NCBI GenBank assembly: GCA_949430125.1 | Contig: CASQMQ010000022.1 | Location: forward strand, 1-37,235 | Source of the DNA: an uncultured Pseudomonadales bacterium | Lineage (GTDB): Bacteria > Pseudomonadota > Gammaproteobacteria > Pseudomonadales > Pseudohongiellaceae | Direction: 5' to 3' | DNA length: 37,235 nucleotides | In this document: positions 20,098-29,765 of the stretch, in pieces | How positions within the stretch are numbered: the stretch's first letter is position 1 | Layout of the letters: every line of letters starts with the position of its first letter | Made by a program: the position numbers and the translations under genes | The notes under the pieces: generated by a model | The model's input: the letters and a program-made list of their open reading frames with translations, nothing else | Told to the model about the DNA's origin: nothing | Database searches by the model: none

Positions 20098-20619
20098 TTA
20101 CGAATCTGAACTATCCAGAACTTGCTGTAAACGTTGTCGTGGCTCGCCTTTTACTATTTTATAGTCCAATTCGTACTCTTTAAGCTTTTTAAGATATAGA
20201 TCGAATAATTCGTCGCGGTTGTGCGGATTTTCTCGGCGTGGATCGGCTTGCCAAGGAATATTCGAATCACACAAATAATAATGCCTGCAAAAATTATTCT
20301 TTTTGATGTTATTTTCAAAAGTACTATAAATCCACGAGTCGCAGTATCCATACTTCACTTCGCTCCAGATCATAATAACCAGCAAATCAGTGTCGCAAAT
20401 AATTCTTTCTGGCAAGTGAGAAAGAACCGTTAGTTCCTGTTTGTGTTGTTGCTTGGCAATTTCTAATAAGTCGTGTTGCTGATAAGAACCGTTTCCTTTG
20501 AGATAATCTCTGGCAGCTTCTGCAACAAGAGGTGTTTTCCAGTAATTAGCAAGCTGGGTTGCGAGGGTAGTTTTCCCTGAAGATTCAGGGCCCGTAATAA
20601 CTAATATTTCAGTGCTCAT
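20098..20619 (-). CDS. NadR C-terminal-like AAA_28 ATPase/kinase
   Basis: 173 aa; ITGPESSGKTTLATQLA Walker A; EAARDYL; IICDTDLLVIMIWSEVKYG, as in the nicotinamide riboside kinase domain of NadR. Confidence 0.85.
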   Translation of the reverse strand: MSTEILVITGPESSGKTTLATQLANYWKTPLVAEAARDYLKGNGSYQQHDLLEIAKQQHKQELTVLSHLPERIICDTDLLVIMIWSEVKYGYCDSWIYSTFENNIKKNNFCRHYYLCDSNIPWQADPRRENPHNRDELFDLYLKKLKEYELDYKIVKGEPRQRLQQVLDSSDS

Positions 20620-20881
20620 TACAATAACTCTTGTGTACCGCTATAGTTCCCATGAAGGCTATTTCTGTTGTGATGATAACTAAAAAACTGTAAAAAATAA
20701 CTCCTAATAGAGATAACAGCCAGCTGCAAGAAAGTCGATTGGTAACTGCAAGAGTCCACTGCCAATTTTATTCGTGTGCCATTGATCATGGCTATGGAGT
20801 TACCAGCTGCTCAGCCATACCACCTACTATTTCCGGAAAAATCTCTCTAACTATTGCTTAAGTCAATGCTATACTAATCCC

Positions 20882-20975
20882 AGTTCCTTAGGGGTGGTCA
20901 ATTGACCTGAGATTCTGGTGAGAGCCAGTCAACCCTAGAACCTGATCCGGTTAATACCGGCGTAGGAAAAGGATG
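20882..20975 (+). promoter_or_regulatory. TPP (thiamine pyrophosphate) riboswitch, THI element
   Basis: ttccttAGGGGTGgtcaattgacCTGAGAttctggtgagagccagtcaACCCtaGAACCTGATCCGGttaataCCGGCGTAGGaaaagg contains the conserved THI-box cores in order; located ~65 nt upstream of the TonB receptor ATG. Confidence 0.96.
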
Positions 20976-21040
20976 CATACCACATCTCATCACACGTCCA
21001 AATAATACCGGGTCTCTTAAATTAATTTTTGGAGAGACTC

Positions 21041-23125
21041 ATGTCTAATGCTTTTTACAAACCTACTATAGCCTTACTCTTAGTCGCCCTTCTGAGCTCC
21101 ACGCGAGGTCTTGCTGCGGCCGCAGAAAATGCCATCGAAGAAATCGTCGTTACAGCAGATTTTAGAGCTAGAAGTGAGTTGGATATGGCGACTAGCGTCA
21201 CAGTGATGACGGAAGCAGTTATAAAATCTAGGTCAGCCCAGCATTTTGAGGAGTTGGCGAACGCCGTTCCCAATGTTAACTATGCTTCTGGGTCAAATCG
21301 CGCGCGTTTTTTCCAGATCCGGGGCATCGGCGAGCGTAGTCAATTTGTAGCACCCATTAATCCCTCGGTTGGCTTTCTCGTGGACAATGTAGATTTTAGC
21401 GGGGCGGCCACCATTGCTACCATGCTGGATGTTAAGCAGGTTGAAATACTGCGTGGACCTCAGGGAACGAGATACGGCGCCAATGCGCTAGCTGGCCTGA
21501 TCAACGTCAAGACTCACGATCCAGAGGATCAGTTTGCAGCGAGTTTGAAACTCGGCGCGGCAGATTACAATACACAAGCGATTACGGCAGTGGTAACCGG
21601 GCCGGTTACCGAAAGCGTTAGGGCTCGATTGGCGGTGGGGAGCCATCGATCCGATGGATACTATGAAAACTCATTTCTGCGAACAAAGAGAAATAATTCA
21701 CAAGACGAACAATCCATTCGTGGGAAATTAAGCGCAGAAATGTCTGCCAATTGGCAGTTGAATTTTTCTCTGTCCCACGTCGATATCGATAACGGCTACG
21801 ATGCATTTACTCTGGATAATTCACGTACCACGCTCTCTGATGAGCCAGGTCAGGACCAACAAGAATCTCTTGCATTGGCCATTGACAGTAGCTGGCAACT
21901 CGATAATTTTGATTTAAAGCTCATCGTGGGTCTCGCCGATTCCGATATGGAATATGGTTACGATGAGGACTGGACCTTTGCAGGCATACACCCAGATGGC
22001 TATATGTCACGAGACAATTACATCCGTGATAGGAAAACTCAGAGTCTGGAGTTCAGATTCCTATCCAACGATAGTAGCAGGCTGTTTGCCGATTCAACCG
22101 ACTGGCTGTTCGGTGTGTACACATTAAAAAGCAGTGAGTCATTGAAGCGAGAGTACACCTTCCTCGCTTCTGACTTTCGCAGCGACTACGATTTTGATAC
22201 TGCCGCGGTCTTCTTCCAATTGGATTCATCTCTTAGTGAAAAACTTACCCTGGAAACAGGTTTGCGAGTCGAAAGACGCGACACGATTTATAGAGACTCA
22301 GAATTGCTTGGCTTTTCGCCCACGGAAACTCTATGGGGCGGTAGAGTTGCTGCTAAGTACCTTTTAAATTCGAATACCATAGCCTACGCCAGTATTGCTC
22401 GGGGATATAAGGCCGGTGGGTTTAATACCGATGGTACATTGGATGCAGATTTACGAGAGTTTGGCGAAGAGTTCCTAGTTGAATATGAAATGGGAATTAA
22501 ATCGAGCTTACTCGAAAACAAATTACATCTTAAAGCGGCTTGGTTTCATGATGATAGGCACGAACAGCAGGTAAAGAGTTCCATTGGAAGAATTCGTGCC
22601 AACGGAAGTACTGAATTTGTCGATTTCATAGGCAACGCGGCCGAAGGGACAAATAACGGTGTAGAATTTGAAGCGGTTTGGTATCCCTCAGAGCAATTGG
22701 GTCTAACAGCCAGTTTAGGGTTGTTGGATGCGACCTTTGATTCTTTTGTGAATTCTGCAAATCAGGATCTATCAGGGCGTGATCAAGCCCATGCGCCGGG
22801 ATATATGGCACATTTGGCAGCTGATTATAATCTAGGTGCCTGGTCTCTTTCAGTTTCACTCGATGCGAAAGATGATTTCTATTTTTCCGACAGTCATAAC
22901 ATACAAAGCGATCCCTATGAGCTGTTAAATATGAACCTCAGCTATTCTAGCGAACAATGGACCCTGAGTTTTTGGGGACGTAATCTTACCAACCAAGATT
23001 ACGCTGTTAGGGGGTTCTTCTTTGGGGAGTTCGGCAATGATCCAAGAAAAGGATACGCCCCTGAGCCCTATGTTCAATTCGGTGAACCACGAATGGTTGG
23101 AGTTAGCTATGAGGTCCAGTTATGA
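21041..23125 (+). CDS. TonB-dependent outer-membrane receptor (putative thiamine/precursor uptake)
   Basis: ATG at 21041 with ggag SD; signal peptide; EEIVVTA TonB box; plug motif QVEILRGPQGTRYGANALAG; C-terminal ...VGVSYEVQL. Immediately downstream of a TPP riboswitch. Confidence 0.93.
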   Translation: MSNAFYKPTIALLLVALLSSTRGLAAAAENAIEEIVVTADFRARSELDMATSVTVMTEAVIKSRSAQHFEELANAVPNVNYASGSNRARFFQIRGIGERSQFVAPINPSVGFLVDNVDFSGAATIATMLDVKQVEILRGPQGTRYGANALAGLINVKTHDPEDQFAASLKLGAADYNTQAITAVVTGPVTESVRARLAVGSHRSDGYYENSFLRTKRNNSQDEQSIRGKLSAEMSANWQLNFSLSHVDIDNGYDAFTLDNSRTTLSDEPGQDQQESLALAIDSSWQLDNFDLKLIVGLADSDMEYGYDEDWTFAGIHPDGYMSRDNYIRDRKTQSLEFRFLSNDSSRLFADSTDWLFGVYTLKSSESLKREYTFLASDFRSDYDFDTAAVFFQLDSSLSEKLTLETGLRVERRDTIYRDSELLGFSPTETLWGGRVAAKYLLNSNTIAYASIARGYKAGGFNTDGTLDADLREFGEEFLVEYEMGIKSSLLENKLHLKAAWFHDDRHEQQVKSSIGRIRANGSTEFVDFIGNAAEGTNNGVEFEAVWYPSEQLGLTASLGLLDATFDSFVNSANQDLSGRDQAHAPGYMAHLAADYNLGAWSLSVSLDAKDDFYFSDSHNIQSDPYELLNMNLSYSSEQWTLSFWGRNLTNQDYAVRGFFFGEFGNDPRKGYAPEPYVQFGEPRMVGVSYEVQL

Positions 23126-23382
23126 AAGCATCAGTTGATATAAGCCTCTATCCATTGAAAGATGAATATATTCCCGCTATTAAGGAATTTATCGAAAGAG
23201 TGCAGCGATACCCCGAGGTCGCGGTGGTACGTAATGACCTATCGACGCAGCTCTATGGTAACTATGAGCTGATAATGGATCTTTTGAAGGTTGAGGTTAG
23301 GCTAAGCTGGGAGAAATACGGTAAAAGTATTTTTGTTATCAAACTACTGGGAGACGATCTCCGGGGTCTCTCAAGTGATTGA
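23122..23382 (+). CDS. Thiamine/HMP-binding YkoF/MTH1187-like single-domain protein
   Basis: 86 aa; MKASVDISLYPLKDEYIPAIKEFIERVQRYPEVAVVRNDLSTQLYGNYELIMDLL...FVIKLLGDDL; no signal peptide; ATGA overlap with the receptor gene. Confidence 0.8.
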   Translation: MKASVDISLYPLKDEYIPAIKEFIERVQRYPEVAVVRNDLSTQLYGNYELIMDLLKVEVRLSWEKYGKSIFVIKLLGDDLRGLSSD

Positions 23383-23989
23383 ATTTCTGAACACTGTCGG
23401 GGAACAATTCCTGCTAAATTCATTGCTGGAATTATCGGCAGTAGCGTTTGCGATTGCCTATCTTGTTCTGGCGGTCAGAGAAAATATTCTTTGCTGGTTA
23501 GCAGCCAGCGTTTCTACATTCATTTTCCTTTACATCTTCTGGGGTGTGAATCTCTACATGGAGTCTGGTCTGCAAGTTTACTATCTTGCGATGGCAGTCT
23601 TCGGCTGGTATCAGTGGCGAAGCGCCAAGGACGGTTCGACGAACTTACAGGTTTCGATGTGGAGCATGCGGCAGCATTTAACAGCCCTAACCCTTATCGC
23701 CTTGCTTACCTTTATATCAGGGTATCTGCTGAATTCTGGAACCGATGCTCAACTGCCATATTTAGATTCATTGACGACATGGGGAAGCGTTGTTACTACC
23801 TATATGGTGACGCGCAAGATATTGGAAAACTGGATCTATTGGCTGGTGATCGATTCTATTTCAATCTATCTGTATATCGACCGTGAGCTGTATTTCACCG
23901 CAATACTGTTTGCTGTGTATATAGTCATTATCTTCTTTGGCTGGCTCGCCTGGTCAAAAAGATACCAACCGAATATGAAAACCGCTTAA
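23375..23989 (+). CDS. pnuT: PnuC-family transporter, probable thiamine transporter PnuT
   Basis: GTG start at 23375 ((V)IEFLNTVGEQF); multiple TM helices; VYYLAMAVFGWYQW and ENWIYWLVIDSISIYLYIDRELYFTAILFAVY are PnuC hallmarks; TPP riboswitch operon context. Confidence 0.85.
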   Translation: MIEFLNTVGEQFLLNSLLELSAVAFAIAYLVLAVRENILCWLAASVSTFIFLYIFWGVNLYMESGLQVYYLAMAVFGWYQWRSAKDGSTNLQVSMWSMRQHLTALTLIALLTFISGYLLNSGTDAQLPYLDSLTTWGSVVTTYMVTRKILENWIYWLVIDSISIYLYIDRELYFTAILFAVYIVIIFFGWLAWSKRYQPNMKTA

Positions 23990-24206
23990 AGCAGGCCCTA
24001 GGCTCCTAGACAAGATGGTGGTCCATGGTCAATTTGTTATTAGGCTCACTAATAGTGAATTTCTATTTATCTTATCAATTTCGATATCTTGAATAATTCT
24101 TTCAAGATATAAATTAGCTAGTTCATTATTCTGAATTTCCTGGCGCCACTGCTCTGCTGCAAAAATACAGCGAGAATTGTTTCTGAGGAAGCGGGTATGA
24201 CGCTGT

Positions 24207-25907
24207 TTATTGGCAGCTGAAATTTGCGGCAATCCAATTGTCTGGATTGTTCTCTCCACCAATAGGGCCGCTGAATCTAGCCTGCTGTGGGAATGTGCAG
24301 AGCAGCCGCTCATCGTCGATGTCGCCGTCGGTGCTATGCGTCACTGTTAGTGATTCGGGTGCCATGCCATTCTCTACCCAGTCTACGAGTGGAACGAGTT
24401 TGTCCCAGTTGTTTGGGCCGGGGCCACCACCGCAGTGGCCCATGCCGGGGGCTAGGAATAGACGCGAGGAATCATTCGCATCGTTGAAGCTACCCTCGAA
24501 GGTAGTGTCTACCATATCGTTGAAGTAGTTCACTGTTGCGGTAGCGACAGAGAGAGCGTCGCTGAGTCCGTGATAGACGATGAGCTTGCCGCCGCGGGTC
24601 TTTAGGAAGCTGGAAAGGTCAGGATCGGTCGCGTCCATGATGGAGCTCATTAATTCAGCATCACCGTTGGTGAAATCATCTACGCTGAAATCTAGCCAGT
24701 GAAATTCCGGGTTCATACCACCGGCTCGCGCTGAGTAATTAGGGTCGTTTAGATTCGGTATCGTTACGCCGGGGTCTTGTTCATAGAAGAGGTAGTTAAC
24801 ATGGTCACCGGCGGGGCCTCGCAGCATGCCGGGTGCCATGCCGTTGCTTTCACTAGGAACGAATAAACTAATCCAGTCGAGTTCCGACCCCTTGGTCTTG
24901 CCAGGGTAAATGATGGTGCCGTTGCTGTCGGAGGGGCCGCTATAGAAGTCCGCGATGGTCTGGATTTGTGCTTGGTTAAAACATGCGCCACCGGTGGATG
25001 ATGAGGGGCACATGAAGTCGGATAGATCTGAGCTTGGATTGAAGTCGCAGGCTAGTGGATTGTTCAGCACGCCGTCACGTATACCATCGTTGGCATCGCA
25101 CTTCTGTAGAACTGCGTCATTGAGTAGTCGAATGAGTTCTACACTATCTCGTCGTCCGTCGCCGTTGCTATCGATCGCGAGATTTCCAGCGAAGTTGTCC
25201 TTGAACATGCGCTGCAGATTCCAGGTGCCTGCCGCATTCATCGCCTGATAGTAGTTAACTGGCGCGCCAGCGACGATGCCGTCGAAATCGTTCGGGTATC
25301 TCTGTGCCTCCATAAGGCCCTGGCGTCCGCCAGTGGAGCAGCCCTCGAAGTAGGAGTAGTCAGGGGCTCTATTGTAGTAGCTGTTTACCAACGTTTTACC
25401 GGCCATGACCGTCAAGTGCACTGCGCGGTAGCCGAAGTCGATCTCCGCCTGACGGTTGTTATAGCCGAAAGCTGAACCGGGTTCGGTGCCACTGTCGTGA
25501 CCGGTGTTGCTATTCGTCACTGCGTAGCCTTCGGCTACTCTGTGGTTGGCAAAGTCTAGATCGCCGTCCTTGCCGCCATCGCCCCACTGTAGAAAGCGCC
25601 CGTTCCAATTGCCGATCAGGGGCAGCTGTGCGTGGAAGTGAATGGCTGGAGAGATGATGCCGCGCACATAGCAATAGGGAGAACTCGATTGATCGTTTTC
25701 TCTCACGGTAGCTTCAGTGATGGTAAGATTACGAACTTGTTGCAACGCCTCACAAGCCTGACTTTGCCCTAAAGAAGCTGCCTGGGCCAAGCTACTGCTG
25801 GGCAAGGCCGTTAAACTAGCAGCTAGGCACAGTGCAGATAGATAGCTGTGCTTTAACCCGGTTAAAAGGGAATGGTAAGTGAAAGCCGAAGTCTCGATCT
25901 TAGTCAT
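24207..25907 (-). CDS. Tannase/feruloyl esterase family alpha/beta hydrolase
   Basis: Start at MTKIETSAF (25907); YFEGCSTGGRQGLMEAQRYPNDFDGIVAGAP; MGHCGGGPGPNNWD; LCTFPQQARF. Confidence 0.93.
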   Translation of the reverse strand: MTKIETSAFTYHSLLTGLKHSYLSALCLAASLTALPSSSLAQAASLGQSQACEALQQVRNLTITEATVRENDQSSSPYCYVRGIISPAIHFHAQLPLIGNWNGRFLQWGDGGKDGDLDFANHRVAEGYAVTNSNTGHDSGTEPGSAFGYNNRQAEIDFGYRAVHLTVMAGKTLVNSYYNRAPDYSYFEGCSTGGRQGLMEAQRYPNDFDGIVAGAPVNYYQAMNAAGTWNLQRMFKDNFAGNLAIDSNGDGRRDSVELIRLLNDAVLQKCDANDGIRDGVLNNPLACDFNPSSDLSDFMCPSSSTGGACFNQAQIQTIADFYSGPSDSNGTIIYPGKTKGSELDWISLFVPSESNGMAPGMLRGPAGDHVNYLFYEQDPGVTIPNLNDPNYSARAGGMNPEFHWLDFSVDDFTNGDAELMSSIMDATDPDLSSFLKTRGGKLIVYHGLSDALSVATATVNYFNDMVDTTFEGSFNDANDSSRLFLAPGMGHCGGGPGPNNWDKLVPLVDWVENGMAPESLTVTHSTDGDIDDERLLCTFPQQARFSGPIGGENNPDNWIAANFSCQ

Positions 25908-25999
25908 GGTAGTACCTTTCTTATTTTTAACTAGATTTAATAGGTTGTTTTCGGGCAATGATTCGACTCTACCATTTTAAGCACTAATGAGTAAAAGCC

Positions 26000-26677
26000 G
26001 TGTGTGGAAGATTTAATCTGATCGATAGCCCCGAAGTTCAGTGGCTCTGCAAGGCTCTGGGCATAGAACTCTATGATGAACATGTCAGTCACGATATCGC
26101 GCCGGGTGGCGACATCGCGATAGTTCATGAGCGCGCTGGAGAGCGCGTGGTTTCTACAGCCACGTGGTGGCTTTTTTTAGACAATAAGACGCTAAAACCC
26201 AACTACAAATACGCCAGCTTCAACTCGCGCTCAGACAAGCTCTCTAGCAAGCAGGCCCTAGCCTACAATCCCTTTCGGGAGTCGAGGTGCCTGATTCCTG
26301 CGAGTGGCTTCGTAGAAGGCTTGGGTGATAAAAAGACCTATCATAAGATCGAGTTAGAAGATTCAGCCATCGCGTTTGGCGGTTTGTTTAAAGAGTATCT
26401 AAATAAGGAAAGCGGCGAAGTAATCTATTCCGCGTCTATTATTACACTGCCGCCTCTGAGTCCGCAGTGGGACGAGATTCATCCCAAGTCACTGCCGTTG
26501 ATGATAGATTTCGAAGACGAAGACTTAGTCTCAAGATGGTTAGATCCTAGCAATAAGGATGTAGAGCAGTTCGAGGCCTTGTTAGAACCGACAGTTCTAA
26601 AGGCGATGAAGGTAACGAAAATCGACAAGCCTAGCCGCTGGAACCCAATTGAAGAAAGCTTCATGATTATGAAGTAG
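26000..26677 (+). CDS. SOS response-associated peptidase, SRAP (YedK/HMCES) family
   Basis: GTG start giving MCGRFN (catalytic Cys2); YASFNSRSDKL (N..R..E-type core), RCLIPASGFVEG. Confidence 0.92.
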   Translation: MCGRFNLIDSPEVQWLCKALGIELYDEHVSHDIAPGGDIAIVHERAGERVVSTATWWLFLDNKTLKPNYKYASFNSRSDKLSSKQALAYNPFRESRCLIPASGFVEGLGDKKTYHKIELEDSAIAFGGLFKEYLNKESGEVIYSASIITLPPLSPQWDEIHPKSLPLMIDFEDEDLVSRWLDPSNKDVEQFEALLEPTVLKAMKVTKIDKPSRWNPIEESFMIMK

Positions 26678-26717
26678 TCACAAACACCAGTCTGAATAAA
26701 GTAACCGAGTTGAAATT

Positions 26718-27557
26718 ATGGAAAGTATTGCGAGCAAAAAAATGTTCGGTGGTGAGCAACGCCGTTATAGACACAAGTCAGAAACGCTGTCCTGCGACAT
26801 GCATTTTTCGATCTACCTGCCGCCGCAGGTGAGCGAAGGGCCGGTACCGGTTCTGTATTGGTTGTCGGGGTTAACGGGGACTGACGAGAATTTCGTCATA
26901 AAGGCTGGCGCGCAGCGCGTAGCATCGGAGCTTGGGCTCGCCATCGTTATGGGGGACACCAGTCCAAGAGGCGAAGATGTGCCCGACGACCCAGAGCAGG
27001 CGTATGACTTTGGCCTTGGCGCAGGTTTCTATCTCAATGCTACTCAGGCCCCGTGGGACAAACACTACAAAATGTATGACTACGTCACTCAGGAGTTGCC
27101 TGCCCTCATCAATGATAACTTTCCCGTAGATCCATCGCGGCAGTCAATATTCGGCCACTCCATGGGAGGCCATGGCGCATTGAGCATAGCGCTGAAGAAT
27201 CCGGACAAATACAAATCGGTCTCTGCCTTCGCGCCGATAGTATCTCCCATCAACTGTCCTTGGGGATGCAAAGCTTTTAAGAGTTACCTAGGCGAGGACG
27301 TTTCTACATGGCAAGAATATGACTCCGCCGCTTTAATCGCCAAGGCCACAACCCATCTACCTATGTTAGTAGATCAAGGCACGGCAGATGAATTCCTCGA
27401 CAATCAACTCAAGCCCGAGCTTCTGCTAGAGGCGGCCGAGAAAGCGGGCTACCCGTTACAGTTCATTGAACGAGAAGGCTACGATCACAGCTACTTCTTC
27501 ATCGCCAGTTTCATAGAAGAGCACCTACGTTTTCACGAGAAAATTCTAAGCGCTTAG
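26718..27557 (+). CDS. fghA: S-formylglutathione hydrolase
   Basis: 279 aa; [82 protein letters not shown]. Confidence 0.95.
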   Translation: MESIASKKMFGGEQRRYRHKSETLSCDMHFSIYLPPQVSEGPVPVLYWLSGLTGTDENFVIKAGAQRVASELGLAIVMGDTSPRGEDVPDDPEQAYDFGLGAGFYLNATQAPWDKHYKMYDYVTQELPALINDNFPVDPSRQSIFGHSMGGHGALSIALKNPDKYKSVSAFAPIVSPINCPWGCKAFKSYLGEDVSTWQEYDSAALIAKATTHLPMLVDQGTADEFLDNQLKPELLLEAAEKAGYPLQFIEREGYDHSYFFIASFIEEHLRFHEKILSA

Positions 27558-27576
27558 TCCTGAGTAAATAGTAAGT

Positions 27577-29006
27577 TTACATTGCGAGCAAGATAACTAG
27601 GCCACATACAGCGGCGGTGATTTGGCTGCGGCGGTCTGTTAGTGCAAACAACACCGGGTCTTCATCTAGCTCTCCGCGCCGCGCGAGTGCCCAGATATGC
27701 CATAGCAAGAAGAGAAGAAGAGGGCAGATGGCCCACAACAGTAGGGGATTGTTGTAGAGCTCGGTTGTCGTGGGTTCGTTGATGTAGAACGCGAATACAG
27801 CCACAGCCAGTAGGCCAGAGCCGCCGCCGATGGTGACTAGAGTCTGCAGATTCTCCACGCTATAGCCCCTCCCTTCGATAGAAGACTTGCCCTGATTCTG
27901 TAGGTTCAGGAATTCCGTGTAGCGCTTCACCATTGCGAGCCCCAGAAACAGGAAGAACGAGAAGGCGAGCAGATAATAGGTGGTGACTACCGAGATAGCG
28001 GCTGAGCCTGCGATGATTCTCCAGGTATAAAGAGAAGCGAGGGTTAGCACGTCAATTAGAAACAGGCTTTTCAGCAGCAAGCTATACGCAGTTGTCATCA
28101 ACCAATAGGTGAGCAATACGAAAACAAATTCAGTAGGTAGCCACAACGCGATTAGGAAACCGAGAATCAGCAATGACGGCGCGCCTAGATAGCCATAGAT
28201 TAAAGACAGGTCGCCAGAGGCGAAGGGTCGCCGAAATTTTGACTGATGCTGTCGATCGCTATTTACATCGAGCATATCGTTCAGCAGGTACACGCTGGAC
28301 GCAACGAAGCTAAAGCTAAAAAATGCGACACAAGCTTGCAGCAGTAGATTCGGTTGATTCAATTGGTGAGAAAGAATCAGTGGCAGAAATATCAGTGCAT
28401 TCTTCAACCACTGATGCGGTCGTATCGCCTGCCAAAATTTCTTCAACGTCGATTGGGGTGCGTCGAAGTGCTGAATTTTCTCGCTCCCGTGCTGCAGATT
28501 TGCAGCGAGCGACTTTTTACAGTTGACGAGAATAACTTCGCTGGCTTCAGACCACACGGCGATATCGTCTTTCGAGTTTCCTGCGTAGACAAACTCGCCT
28601 CCCGGGTCTAGTTGCAGTATCCGTGTTACCTTGTTCTTCGATTTCAGGTTGTGATCTTCGTCGCTACCCATAGCGTCGATGAACAATCCCAGATGATCGC
28701 TCACCTGTCTTACCGGTAATTGACTTGATGCCGAAATAAGTACGATGTTGCGTCCGCGCTCTACTTCCTTTTTCAGGTAGTCGTTGAATTCGGTATTCAA
28801 GGCAGTAACTCTACGGGGATGTGAACGCGTTTGGATAATTGATGCTTTAGGTTCGCTTTTCCTTTAATTAGCCAAATTGGAATCAACAGCGCTTGGAAAA
28901 TACTCTTCTTGAGCAATAATAAAATCGACTCATACAGAAGGTCCGTTTTGATTACGGTGCCGTCGAGGTCGACGTAGAGCGTTGATTGGTTGAGTGAGTT
29001 TGGCAC
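27577..29006 (-). pseudogene. HAD-UbiA fusion prenyltransferase (DPPR synthase-like), broken by an apparent 1-bp deletion near 28800
   Basis: HAD start STLYVDLDGTVIKTDLLYESILLL lies in ORF 28797..29765; continuation NTEFNDYLKKEVERGRNIVLISASS and the UbiA domain (HQWLKNALIFLPL; NDMLDVNSDRQHQSKFRRPFASG) lie in ORF 27577..28800. Candidate GTG start at 29006; one added base gives 476 aa. Confidence 0.8.
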
Positions 29007-29029
29007 GTTAGTCTGAGGGACTTCTCTGT

Positions 29030-29765
29030 TTAGAATTTTAGCCGCTTGAAAACAAATTCTGGGATCGCGCTGACTACGAACATGATAACTCGCCAGTAGC
29101 CGGGAGCGTAAACGGTGTGACTGCCGCGGCGGATGCTTTTCACAGATTTTCTGCGCGATGCGTTCTGGGCTAGACCACAGTGGGCCTTTAGGGAACTGCG
29201 CTGTCATAGGCGAATCCACAAGACCCGGTCTTATGTCTACTATATTTACGTTGTGTGCCAGCAGCTTGCCGCGTAAGCCCTGTAGGTAGGTTGAAACAAG
29301 GGATTTCGCGGCGCCATAGACGAAGTTGGGCTGTCGGCCTCTGTCACCCGCAACGGAGGTAATGACAGCGATCGTGCCCTGCTGCTGTTCGATAAATTTC
29401 GGAGCGAGTTCGGTTAGCAAAGAGATAACACTAATTCCGTTTGTGTTTATCTCTTTCAGTGCCTGTTTGAAGTTTTGCTCAACTTTTTCTTGATCGGGCA
29501 GGGAGCCATGGCAGATGAGCGCAATATCGACGCCCCCTAGTTCAGTAAATGCGGCGTCCAGAGTTTTCTCGTGTTCCGCAAACTTATTGAGATCAAGCAT
29601 GCTATGACTTACCTTTGATGCTCCGCGCACGAGCAAGTCGCTGGCTAACAACGCTAACTGATCATCTCGGCGTGCAATTAGATGCAGCGAGCAACCCAGT
29701 TCCGCGTAAATTCTGGCGGAGGCTTTTGCGATTGCCGACGTCGCACCAATGATAAGAACCTTCAT
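29030..29765 (-). pseudogene. SDR-family oxidoreductase, DprE2-like, with an apparent 1-bp insertion in an A-run
   Basis: N-terminus MKVLIIGATSAIAKASARIYAELG; YGAAKSLVSTYLQGLRGKL. After RIAQ the alternative frame reads KSVKSIRRGSHTVYAPGYWRVIMFVVSAIPEFVFKRLKF*, a typical DprE2-like C-terminus; removing one base in the AAAA at 29147-29150 gives 244 aa. Confidence 0.82.

Noticed and set aside
24029-24313. Separate 94 aa minus-strand ORF
   Set aside because: Overlaps the tannase/feruloyl esterase gene in another frame and has no recognisable family; the esterase frame is clearly coding.
26000-26002. GTG start of the SRAP gene as an anomaly
   Set aside because: GTG starts are common; Cys2 is correctly positioned, so it is probably normal.
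28797-29765. Novel SDR-HAD fusion enzyme
   Set aside because: The fusion depends on a 1-bp insertion; the alternative frame gives a normal DprE2-like C-terminus and stop.
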